DNA from: Desulfovibrio sp.
GTDB taxonomy: Bacteria > Desulfobacterota > Desulfovibrionia > Desulfovibrionales > Desulfovibrionaceae
Assembly (NCBI GenBank): GCA_022837365.1
Contig: JALHHV010000012.1
Location: 1 to 13,914 of the forward strand
Reading direction: 5' to 3'
DNA: 13,914 bases
This document shows, in pieces, positions 6,663 to 12,920 of this stretch. A model generated the notes under the pieces. The model was not told the origin of the DNA, did no database searches, and saw nothing but the letters and a program-made list of their open reading frames with translations. Positions within the stretch are counted from its first letter, which is position 1, and each line of letters begins with the position of its first letter. The position numbers and the translations under genes were made by a program.

Positions 6663-6806
6663 TGGCTGTGTCTACATTGTCCTTTCGCCCGTTGGCTTCG
6701 TCTAACTTCGCCTGCCATGTCAGTCGAATACGATAAGAGTATACTCCCTCATGGCAAGCTCGTTTTCCTTGCCAACGAACGAAAAACCTAATGTAGACAC
6801 AGTCAC
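6662..6806. mobile_element. MITE-like 145-bp inverted-repeat element at a TA/CTAG target
   Basis: Terminal inverted repeats GTGGCTGTGTCTACATT (6662-6678) and AATGTAGACACAGTCAC (6790-6806) match at 16 of 17 positions. Pairing continues inward: TTTCG (6683-6687) with CGAAA (6780-6784), CGTTGGC (6690-6696) with GCCAACG (6771-6777), TGCCATG (6713-6719) with CATGGCA (6750-6756), and a GAGTATACTC palindrome (6737-6746) in the core. A TA lies outside each end (6660-6661 and 6807-6808), each within CTAG (6659-6662 and 6806-6809). This is the target and 2-bp duplication expected of IS630-type or IS5-family IS427-group transposition. No transposase is encoded, so it would move only in trans. The core is AT-rich compared with the genes around it, consistent with foreign origin. 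The sequence signs are strong; the parent IS family is inferred. Confidence 0.8.
6717..6745 (+). promoter_or_regulatory. Candidate promoter inside the MITE-like element, reading toward pyrH
   Basis: ATGTCA (6717-6722, 4 of 6 to TTGACA) is followed after 17 bases by TATACT (6740-6745, 5 of 6 to TATAAT). The -10 lies in the palindromic core, so a -10 also exists on the other strand, but there the matching -35 position is poor. Transcription would start near 6752 and give a leader of about 165 nt. I see no better promoter in the 111 bases between the element and pyrH. Confidence 0.4.
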
Positions 6807-6917
6807 TAGACGCACCGGCGGCACCGGCGGCGGGCACCCATCGCGGCAAACGCGCCCCCGCCAGCGAACCCGAATTTACGACGACGCAACACCAAACCAC
6901 CACACCGAGGGACGGAC

Positions 6918-7634
6918 ATGAGCGAACTCCGCTACAAGCGCGTGCTGCTGAAACTCAGCGGCGAAGCCCTGGCGGGCGAAAACAAGTTCGGTATTGACCC
7001 CCAGACTGTTTCGAAGATATGCGAGGAAATCGCCGAGGTTGTCGACATGGGCCTGCAAGTGGCGCTTGTCATCGGCGGCGGCAACATCTTCCGCGGCCTC
7101 TCCTCGTCCGCCAAGGGCATGGACCGCTCATCGGCCGACTACATGGGCATGCTGGCCACGGTGCTCAACGCCCTGGCCGTGCAGGACGCCCTGGAAAAGA
7201 TCGGCCATCCCACGCGGGTGCTTTCGGCCATCACCATGCAGGAAGTCTGCGAGCCCTACATCCGCCGCCGGGCCGACAGGCACCTGGAAAAGGGCCGCGT
7301 GGTCATCTGCGCGGCGGGCACCGGCAACCCCTACTTCACCACCGACACGGCGGCCGCGCTGCGCGGCATGGAACTGAAGTGCCAGGCCATCATCAAGGCC
7401 ACCAAGGTCGACGGCGTCTACGACAAGGACCCCATGAAGCATGACGACGCCGTGATGTTCCGCAGCCTCGGCTATGTCGAAACGCTCCAGCGCAAGCTCG
7501 GCGTCATGGACTCCACGGCCATCACCCTGGCCATGGAGAACAACGTGCCCATCATCGTCTGCAACATGTTCAAGGGCAGCATCAAGCGCGTGGTCATGGG
7601 CGAAGACGTCGGAACCATCGTACACGGAGGCTAA
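6918..7634 (+). CDS. pyrH: UMP kinase
   Basis: UMP kinase phosphorylates UMP to UDP with ATP, an essential step of pyrimidine nucleotide synthesis. It is an amino-acid-kinase-fold enzyme, usually a hexamer activated by GTP and inhibited by UTP. The 238 residues begin with the phosphate-binding [10 protein letters not shown] (K12, G15), followed by [10 protein letters not shown] (51-60), [17 protein letters not shown], the UMP-site [17 protein letters not shown] and [12 protein letters not shown], ending in [13 protein letters not shown]. Length and motifs are standard. ATG 6918 has GAGGG (6907-6911) 6 bases upstream. The leader contains the MITE-like element, so expression could be affected by it. 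frr follows after 6 bases, with its ribosome binding site overlapping the pyrH 3' end, implying cotranscription. Confidence 0.98.
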   Translation: MSELRYKRVLLKLSGEALAGENKFGIDPQTVSKICEEIAEVVDMGLQVALVIGGGNIFRGLSSSAKGMDRSSADYMGMLATVLNALAVQDALEKIGHPTRVLSAITMQEVCEPYIRRRADRHLEKGRVVICAAGTGNPYFTTDTAAALRGMELKCQAIIKATKVDGVYDKDPMKHDDAVMFRSLGYVETLQRKLGVMDSTAITLAMENNVPIIVCNMFKGSIKRVVMGEDVGTIVHGG

Positions 7635-7640
7635 CCCCCT

Positions 7641-8201
7641 ATGGATATGGACACCATTCTTCTCGACGCCGAAGAGCGCATGGAAAAGGCCATCGGCTCC
7701 CTGGACCGCGAATTCGCCAAGCTGCGCACCGGCCGGGCCTCCACCTCGCTGGTGGACAACATCAAGGTGGACTATTACGGCACGCCCACGCCCATCAACC
7801 AGCTGGCGTCCGTCAGCGTGCCCGACAGCCGCACCCTGACCATCCAGCCGTGGGACCGTTCCGCGTTCGCGCTGGTGGAAAAGGCCATCATGAAGTCGGA
7901 CCTGGGCCTCAACCCGGTCAACGACGGCAAGATCATCCGCATTTCCATCCCGCCGCTGACCGAGGAACGCCGCAAGGACCTCGTGAAGGTGGCCCGCAAG
8001 TACACCGAAGAGGCCAAGGTGGCCGTGCGCAACGTGCGCCGCGACGCCAACGACGCCCTGAAGAAGCTGGAAAAGGCCAAAGAGGTGTCCGAGGACGACG
8101 TGCGCAAGGCCACCGACGACGTGCAGAAACTTACCGACCGCTTCGTTGCCAAGTCGGACGAGAAGTGCACGGCCAAGGAAAAGGAAATCATGGAACTTTA
8201 G
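7641..8201 (+). CDS. frr: Ribosome recycling factor
   Basis: RRF works with EF-G to split post-termination ribosomes. The 186-residue product shows the family pattern: helix [20 protein letters not shown], then [58 protein letters not shown] and the long C-terminal three-helix-bundle segment ending [14 protein letters not shown]. The start is ATG 7641 (MDMDTI); GGAGG at 7626-7630 lies 10 bases upstream, inside the end of pyrH. A second ATG at 7647 is possible but less well spaced. The pyrH-frr-uppS-cdsA order is widespread in bacteria. Confidence 0.98.
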   Translation: MDMDTILLDAEERMEKAIGSLDREFAKLRTGRASTSLVDNIKVDYYGTPTPINQLASVSVPDSRTLTIQPWDRSAFALVEKAIMKSDLGLNPVNDGKIIRISIPPLTEERRKDLVKVARKYTEEAKVAVRNVRRDANDALKKLEKAKEVSEDDVRKATDDVQKLTDRFVAKSDEKCTAKEKEIMEL

Positions 8202-8218
8202 GGGGGCTGCCCCCAGCC
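8202..8218 (+). other. GC hairpin directly after frr
   Basis: GGGGG (8202-8206) can pair with CCCCC (8210-8214) around CTG, or alternatively GGCTG (8205-8209) with CAGCC (8214-8218) around CCCC. No T-tract follows. It may slow transcription or protect the pyrH-frr 3' end, but it is not a canonical terminator, and uppS lies downstream in a 171-base spacer with no clear promoter. Confidence 0.4.
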
Positions 8219-8372
8219 GCACCGGCACGAATGACCGAGCGGCCAATGATTCCACATGGCCGGTCGCGCCCGCAGCAGTCCCGCCCCGCGCACGCGGATG
8301 CACGGACGGGCGGGCGGGACCGGCCATGGCGCATATGACGCGGACGCAACGCCCGCGCACCAGAGGCTTATC

Positions 8373-9140
8373 GTGAACAACGCCCCCACGGCAGGCTCCG
8401 CCCTGCCGGACACGCTCTCGCCGGACACGTCGTCACCGGACACGCTGCCCCGCCACGTGGCCGTCATCATGGACGGCAACGGACGCTGGGCCACCCAACG
8501 CGGCCTTTCGCGCAGCGACGGCCACCGCGCGGGCACCGAGGCGGCCCGGGCCATCGTCACCGAATGCCGCACCCTGGGCATCCCCCACCTGACCATGTAC
8601 ACCTTCTCCAAGGAGAACTGGGGCCGCCCCGGCGCCGAGGTGAAGTTCCTGTTCGACCTGCTGGTGGAATTCCTGCGCGAGGAGTTGCCCAACCTCATCA
8701 AGCGCGACATCCGGCTTTCGGTGTTCGGCCAGCTGGCCGACCTGCCGCTGGCCGCGCGCAAGGCGCTGGAGCACGCCATCGGCCGCACCGCCGCCTGCTC
8801 CGCCATGCGCCTGAACCTGGCGCTCAACTACTCCGCCCGCGACGAAATCCTCATGGCCTGCCGCGCCCTGGCCGCCGAAGGCTTCGCGCCCGAGGCCATC
8901 ACCGAAGAAGCCTTCGCCACCCGGCTGTGGACAGCGGGCCAGCCCGATCCGGATCTGGTCATCCGCACCAGCGGCGAGGTGCGCATCAGCAATTTCCTGC
9001 TCTACCAGAGTGCCTACAGCGAATTCCACTTCACCGACACCCTCTGGCCAGACTTCACCCCCGAGCATTTCCGCGCCGCCCTGCGCGACTACGCCGGCCG
9101 GCAGCGCCGCTTCGGCAAAACGGAGGCAACCCCCGCGTGA
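8373..9140 (+). CDS. uppS: Undecaprenyl diphosphate synthase (cis-prenyltransferase)
   Basis: UppS adds eight isopentenyl diphosphates to farnesyl diphosphate in cis, giving the C55 carrier lipid for peptidoglycan and O-antigen. Starting at GTG 8373 the protein is 255 residues, the usual size. Conserved motifs are HVAVIMDGNGRWA with the diphosphate-binding D34, GHRAGTEAAR, LTMYTFSKENWGRP, LNLALNYSARDEI, and the C-terminal RTSGEVRISNFLLYQSAYSEFHF and DTLWPDF. GTG 8373 is preferred because AGAGG (8362-8366) stands 6 bases before it. An in-frame ATG at 8256 would add 39 low-complexity residues with no family counterpart. The N terminus before HVAVIMDG holds three PDT units encoded by a 15-nt repeat. 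The stop overlaps the cdsA start (GTGA), implying translational coupling. Confidence 0.96.
   Translation: MNNAPTAGSALPDTLSPDTSSPDTLPRHVAVIMDGNGRWATQRGLSRSDGHRAGTEAARAIVTECRTLGIPHLTMYTFSKENWGRPGAEVKFLFDLLVEFLREELPNLIKRDIRLSVFGQLADLPLAARKALEHAIGRTAACSAMRLNLALNYSARDEILMACRALAAEGFAPEAITEEAFATRLWTAGQPDPDLVIRTSGEVRISNFLLYQSAYSEFHFTDTLWPDFTPEHFRAALRDYAGRQRRFGKTEATPA
8406..8444. repeat. 15-nt-period repeat in the uppS 5' coding region
   Basis: CCGGACACG occurs at 8406-8414, 8421-8429 and 8436-8444, exactly 15 bases apart, encoding LPDTL-SPDTS-SPDTL just before the conserved catalytic core. It looks like a small in-frame tandem expansion in a region free to vary. Confidence 0.7.
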
Positions 9141-9943
9141 CCCCGGCATCCCCGCATTTCCAACGCGTCGTCACCGGCACGGCCCTCGCCGCCCTGCTCA
9201 CCGTGGGCCTCGCCATCGGCGGCTGGGTGCTGCTGATCATGGTGGTGGCCGTGGCCAGCCTGGCCCTGCTGGAATTCTACACCATGTTCTGGCCCGGCAA
9301 CGCCCGCCTGCCCCTGAAGGCCGCAGGCATGGCCCTTGGCGCGGCCGTGCTGGCCGCAGGGCACATGGACCGCCCCTGGATGGTGCTGGGCTGCGTCGCC
9401 GCCGCCTTCCTGGTGGGCGCGGTGGGCTTTCTGCTCACCTGGGGCGGCGGCGACGACGACTGCCGCTTCACCGAAGGCCAGGTGCTGGCCAGCGGCATCC
9501 TGTACGTGCCCGTGCTGCTGCTGCCCGCCCTGCACTTCAACCGCTGGGAACAGCTGGTGGTCGTGCTGGCCGCCGTCATCTCCGACACCGGCGCCTATTT
9601 CATCGGCACCTGGTTCGGCAAGGCCCGCATCTGGCCGCGCGTCAGCCCCAAGAAAAGCTGGGCGGGCAGCCTTGGCGGCTTCGTGCTGTGCGTGGCCGCC
9701 TGCACCGGCGTGGGCATGGCCGCAGGCACCGCCCCGTGGTGGGCCTTTGTCCTGCTGGGCGGCCTGCTGAACGTGGCCTCGCAGCTTGGCGACTTCTTCG
9801 AATCCGCCCTCAAGCGCACCCTCGGCGTCAAGGACTCCGGCGCGCTCCTGCCCGGACACGGCGGCCTGCTCGACCGCATCGACAGCCTGCTCTTCGTCGT
9901 GCCCGCCTATGCCGCCCTGGATTCGGTGTTTCCGTTCTTTTAA
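9137..9943 (+). CDS. cdsA: Phosphatidate cytidylyltransferase (CDP-diacylglycerol synthase)
   Basis: CdsA makes CDP-diacylglycerol from phosphatidate and CTP in the inner membrane, the precursor of all major phospholipids. The 268-residue protein is mostly hydrophobic, with several membrane helices from about residue 10 onward (for example LTVGLAIGGWVLLIMVVAVA). Near the C terminus it carries the CDS signature in full: S223-x-x-K226-R...K232-D233...P239-x-H241-G-G...D246-R-x-D249. SDTGAYFIGTWFGK is the other conserved segment. The start is GTG 9137, overlapping the uppS stop by three bases; GGAGG (9122-9126) lies 10 bases upstream. Translation is probably coupled to uppS. A hairpin rather than a clear terminator follows. 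Confidence 0.96.
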   Translation: MTPASPHFQRVVTGTALAALLTVGLAIGGWVLLIMVVAVASLALLEFYTMFWPGNARLPLKAAGMALGAAVLAAGHMDRPWMVLGCVAAAFLVGAVGFLLTWGGGDDDCRFTEGQVLASGILYVPVLLLPALHFNRWEQLVVVLAAVISDTGAYFIGTWFGKARIWPRVSPKKSWAGSLGGFVLCVAACTGVGMAAGTAPWWAFVLLGGLLNVASQLGDFFESALKRTLGVKDSGALLPGHGGLLDRIDSLLFVVPAYAALDSVFPFF

Positions 9944-9962
9944 CTGGACATGACCGGGGGAA

Positions 9963-9981
9963 GGGGGCGTCTCCTGCCCCC
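9963..9981 (+). other. GC hairpin between cdsA and the decarboxylase
   Basis: GGGGGC (9963-9968) pairs with GCCCCC (9976-9981) around a 7-nt loop; CCGGGGG upstream (9954-9960) offers an alternative 5' arm. No T-run follows, so it is only a possible weak terminator or attenuator in the leader of the next gene. Confidence 0.4.
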
Positions 9982-10024
9982 GGGACAGTTCCAGCCATGC
10001 CACAACGCACATAGTTTACACCCC

Positions 10025-11530
10025 ATGCAACGACACGAGACACTCGACCTGGAAGATTTCGAGGCCCTGCTGCACCGGGCGGCGGCCATGATCGCGGACC
10101 GGGTGGAGCGCATCGGCCCGCGCGCCGAGGGTCCGGTGGTGCACCCGGCCACGTTCGACGAACTGGCGGCGCTGATTCCGTCCGACTGGCCCGAACACGG
10201 CGCGGGCGCGGACGCGGTGCTGGACGAGGTGGCGCACTGCATCGAACCGTACGCCACGCGCATCGGACACCCGCGCTTTCTGGCCTGGATCACCACCAGT
10301 CCGGCCCCGGCAGGCACGCTGGGCGACATCGTGTGCACGGGGCTGAACCAGGCGCCGCTGTCGTTCAAGGGCGGCCCGGCGGCCACGGTGCTGGAGCACG
10401 TGGTCATCGGCTGGCTGGCCCGGCTGTTCGGCCTGCCGGAAGCGGTTGGTGGCGAGCTGGACGGCCCGGGCGGCACCATCGTGTCCGGCGGCACCATGGC
10501 CAACCTGATGGGGCTGACCGTGGCCCGCCACGCGCACTTTCCGGAGGCTGCCGCCAAGGGCCTCGCGGGCCTCGGGCGCACGCCGGTGCTGTATGTCTCG
10601 GACCAGGGGCACATGTCCATCGAACGTTCGGCGGTGCTGCTGGGCCTGGGCGCGGACAACGTGCGCGCGGTGCCCTCCGGGGCGGACAACCGCATGGACG
10701 TGGCGGCCCTGTGCGCGGCCATCGCGGCGGACAGGCTGGCGGGGCTGGCCCCGTTCTGCGTGGTGGCCCAGGCGGGCTCGGTGACCACCGGCGCGGTGGA
10801 CCCGCTGCCGGACATCGCCGACGTGTGCGCGGCCGAGGGGTTGTGGTTCCACGTGGACGCGGCCTACGGCGGCGCGGCCATGCTGACGGACGAAGGCCGC
10901 GCGCTGCTGGCGGGCGTGGAACGGGCGGACTCCATCTGCGTGGACCCGCACAAGTGGTTCTTCATCCCGCTGGAATGCGGGGTGACCCTGTTCCGCAGCA
11001 AGGCGCAACAGATCGCCACATTCCGGGCCCGCGCCTCGTACCTGGGCGAGGAAAACCCGCACGACCTCAAGAACACCACTTTCATCCTCAGCCGCGCCAA
11101 CCGCGCCCTGAAGGTGTGGTTCGCCTTCCGCACCTACGGCCGCGACCGGCTGCGGCGCATCGTGGCCCGCAACATGGAACTGGCCCGGCAATTCCGCGAC
11201 CTGTGCGCCGCCTCGCCGGAATGGCGGGTGCTGGCCCCGGTGCAACTGTCCATCGCCTGCGCGCGCTACGTGCCGCAGGGGGACGGCTGGAGCGAGGAAC
11301 AGGTGGACCGCTTGCAGGTGCGCCTGCTGGAACGGCTGGAGGCGTCGGGCGAAGGGTTCCTGACCCCGGCCATGGTGCGCGGCCGGGCCGGGGTGCGCCT
11401 GTGCGTGGCCAACCATCGCACGTCTGGGGCCGACATCCGCCTGCTGTTCGACCTCATGACCTCGCTCGGCCGCGAACTGGCGGCGCAGGAGCCCCAAGGC
11501 CCCAAGGCTCCGCAGACCCCGCAGGTTTAG
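10025..11530 (+). CDS. Group II PLP-dependent decarboxylase (aromatic-L-amino-acid/glutamate decarboxylase family)
   Basis: The 501-residue protein is a fold-type I PLP enzyme of the group II decarboxylase family (aromatic amino acid, glutamate, histidine, diaminobutyrate decarboxylases). After an N-terminal helical segment (LDLEDFEALLHRAAAMIADR) come HPRFLAWITTSPAP, GGTIVSGGTMANLMGL (phosphate region) and SDQGHMSIERSA, whose H196 would stack on the cofactor ring. HVDAAYGG follows with D278, and DPHKWF with K310 as the Schiff-base lysine. All catalytic residues are present. ATG 10025 is preferred because the family's N-terminal helix begins here; an in-frame ATG at 9950 would put a GC hairpin inside the coding region. 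Neither start has a good Shine-Dalgarno sequence, so the start is less certain than the function class. The substrate cannot be told. It splits the usual cdsA-dxr neighbourhood; its product might be an amine. Confidence 0.85.
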   Translation: MQRHETLDLEDFEALLHRAAAMIADRVERIGPRAEGPVVHPATFDELAALIPSDWPEHGAGADAVLDEVAHCIEPYATRIGHPRFLAWITTSPAPAGTLGDIVCTGLNQAPLSFKGGPAATVLEHVVIGWLARLFGLPEAVGGELDGPGGTIVSGGTMANLMGLTVARHAHFPEAAAKGLAGLGRTPVLYVSDQGHMSIERSAVLLGLGADNVRAVPSGADNRMDVAALCAAIAADRLAGLAPFCVVAQAGSVTTGAVDPLPDIADVCAAEGLWFHVDAAYGGAAMLTDEGRALLAGVERADSICVDPHKWFFIPLECGVTLFRSKAQQIATFRARASYLGEENPHDLKNTTFILSRANRALKVWFAFRTYGRDRLRRIVARNMELARQFRDLCAASPEWRVLAPVQLSIACARYVPQGDGWSEEQVDRLQVRLLERLEASGEGFLTPAMVRGRAGVRLCVANHRTSGADIRLLFDLMTSLGRELAAQEPQGPKAPQTPQV

Positions 11531-11567
11531 ACCCGCCCTTGCACGGCGGAAAGGGAAGGACACGGGC

Positions 11568-12920
11568 ATGATCCGCTACATCTCGCGCATGCCGGACCGG
11601 GCCTGGGAAGACGCCCGGCCGCGCACGGTGGCCCTGCTGGGCAGCACCGGCTCCATCGGCACCAGCGCGCTGAAGGTCGTCGAGGCCCACCCCGGCCTGT
11701 TCCGGGTGGCCGCGCTGGCCGGGGCGCGCAACGTGCGCCTGCTGGCGGAGCAGGCCGCCCGCCACCGGCCGCCGCACCTCGGCGTGCTGGACGAGGCGGG
11801 CGCGGCGCAACTGCGCGCGCTGCTGCCCGCCGGATACGCGCCGGATATTCACGTGGGGCCGGAAGGGTACGCCGCGCTGGCCGCCCTGCCGGACGCCTCC
11901 ACGGTGCTCTCGGCCCAGGTGGGCGCGGCCGGGCTGCGCGCCACGCTGGCCGCCGCGCGGGCGGGCAAGGTGATCTGCCTGGCCAACAAGGAATCGCTGG
12001 TGCTGGCGGGGGCGCTCATCAGGCAAATTTGCGCGGAGACGGGCGCGGTGGTGCTGCCCGTGGATTCCGAGCACAACGCCGTGTTCCAGGCCCTGCGCGT
12101 GCACGATACCTTGCGGGACGGGGCACGCGCGCCCGATGCCGTGCGGCGGATCATCCTCACCGCGTCGGGCGGCCCGTTCCGGGGGCGCGACCGGGCCTTC
12201 CTGTCCACAGTCACCCGCGAGCAGGCCCTGAATCATCCCAACTGGTCCATGGGCGCAAAGATCACCATCGATTCCGCCACGCTGATGAACAAGGGACTGG
12301 AGGTCATCGAGGCATACCACCTGTACGGCGTGGCCCCGGACGACATCGAGGTGGTGGTGCACCCGCAGTCCATCGTGCATTCGCTGGTGGAATACGCCGA
12401 CGGCTCGCAGATCGCCCACCTGGGCACGCCGGACATGCGCATCGCCATCGCCTACTGCATGGCCTGGCCGCGCTGCGTGGACACCGGGGTGGCCCCGCTG
12501 GACCTGGTGCGGGCGGGCTGCTTGACCTTCGAGGCCCCCGACTTATCCTCTTTCCCGTGTCTTGCGCTGGCGCGGCGCGTGCTTGCGAGCGAGGCGCGCA
12601 CCCCCGGCGGCGCGGGCCTGCCCGTGGTGCTCAACGCCGCCAACGAGGCGGCGGTGGATCTTTTCCTGCACGGGCGCATCGGGTTCATGGACATTCCCGC
12701 GCTCATCGAACGGGCGCTGGACGCCCACCAAGCCGAATCGGCAGACGCCGAAACGGCAGGCGCGGAGCCGCCAGACGCGGAGTCGACGGAACAGGCGAAT
12801 ACCGACGGATACATGCCGATGCACGACATCGACCACATAGAGGCGCTCGACGCCGCAACCCGCCGCCGCGTGCGCCTCTGGGCCAACGCGGCAGGCACGC
12901 AAGGAACGGGCAACGCATGA
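11568..12920 (+). CDS. dxr: 1-deoxy-D-xylulose 5-phosphate reductoisomerase
   Basis: DXR (IspC) converts 1-deoxy-D-xylulose 5-phosphate to 2-C-methyl-D-erythritol 4-phosphate with NADPH, the committed step of the MEP isoprenoid route and the target of fosmidomycin. The NADPH motif GSTGSIG is at 25-31. ANKESLV holds N140-K141-E142, the metal ligands are D166 and E168 in VDSEHNAVFQ, ASGGPFRG forms the substrate-side loop, and MNKGLEVIEA carries N241, K242 and third ligand E245, followed by HPQSIVHSLVEY. At 450 residues it is about 50 longer than usual. About 17 extra residues are at the N terminus, and a low-complexity Ala/Glu-rich insert (about residues 388-415) separates the last helices from HDIDHIEALDAATRRR. 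ATG 11568 is chosen for AAGGGAAGGA (11551-11560) 7 bases upstream; ATG 11589 is an alternative. The stop overlaps the rseP start (ATGA). Confidence 0.97.
   Translation: MIRYISRMPDRAWEDARPRTVALLGSTGSIGTSALKVVEAHPGLFRVAALAGARNVRLLAEQAARHRPPHLGVLDEAGAAQLRALLPAGYAPDIHVGPEGYAALAALPDASTVLSAQVGAAGLRATLAAARAGKVICLANKESLVLAGALIRQICAETGAVVLPVDSEHNAVFQALRVHDTLRDGARAPDAVRRIILTASGGPFRGRDRAFLSTVTREQALNHPNWSMGAKITIDSATLMNKGLEVIEAYHLYGVAPDDIEVVVHPQSIVHSLVEYADGSQIAHLGTPDMRIAIAYCMAWPRCVDTGVAPLDLVRAGCLTFEAPDLSSFPCLALARRVLASEARTPGGAGLPVVLNAANEAAVDLFLHGRIGFMDIPALIERALDAHQAESADAETAGAEPPDAESTEQANTDGYMPMHDIDHIEALDAATRRRVRLWANAAGTQGTGNA
12740..12784. repeat. Three imperfect 15-nt tandem units inside dxr
   Basis: Units at 12740-12754, 12755-12769 and 12770-12784 share the pattern (G/C)CAG(A/G)CGC(C/G)GA and encode ADAET, AGAEP and PDAES in the extra C-terminal segment of DXR. 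They keep the reading frame and look like a tandem expansion that created the insert. Confidence 0.7.

Noticed and set aside
8202..8218. Terminator between frr and uppS
   Set aside because: The hairpin has no T-tract. uppS has no clear promoter of its own, so read-through is more likely.
8256..8372. Longer uppS starting at ATG 8256
   Set aside because: It would add 39 low-complexity residues absent from the family; GTG 8373 has a proper ribosome binding site and gives the usual length.
9950..10024. Longer decarboxylase starting at ATG 9950
   Set aside because: The added 25 residues are not family-like and cover a GC hairpin; ATG 10025 fits the first family helix, although its ribosome binding site is also poor.
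10016..11569. A 517-codon minus-strand frame opposite the decarboxylase
   Set aside because: Its low-complexity Arg/His/Gln composition and complete overlap with a gene whose catalytic motifs are intact mark it as a shadow.
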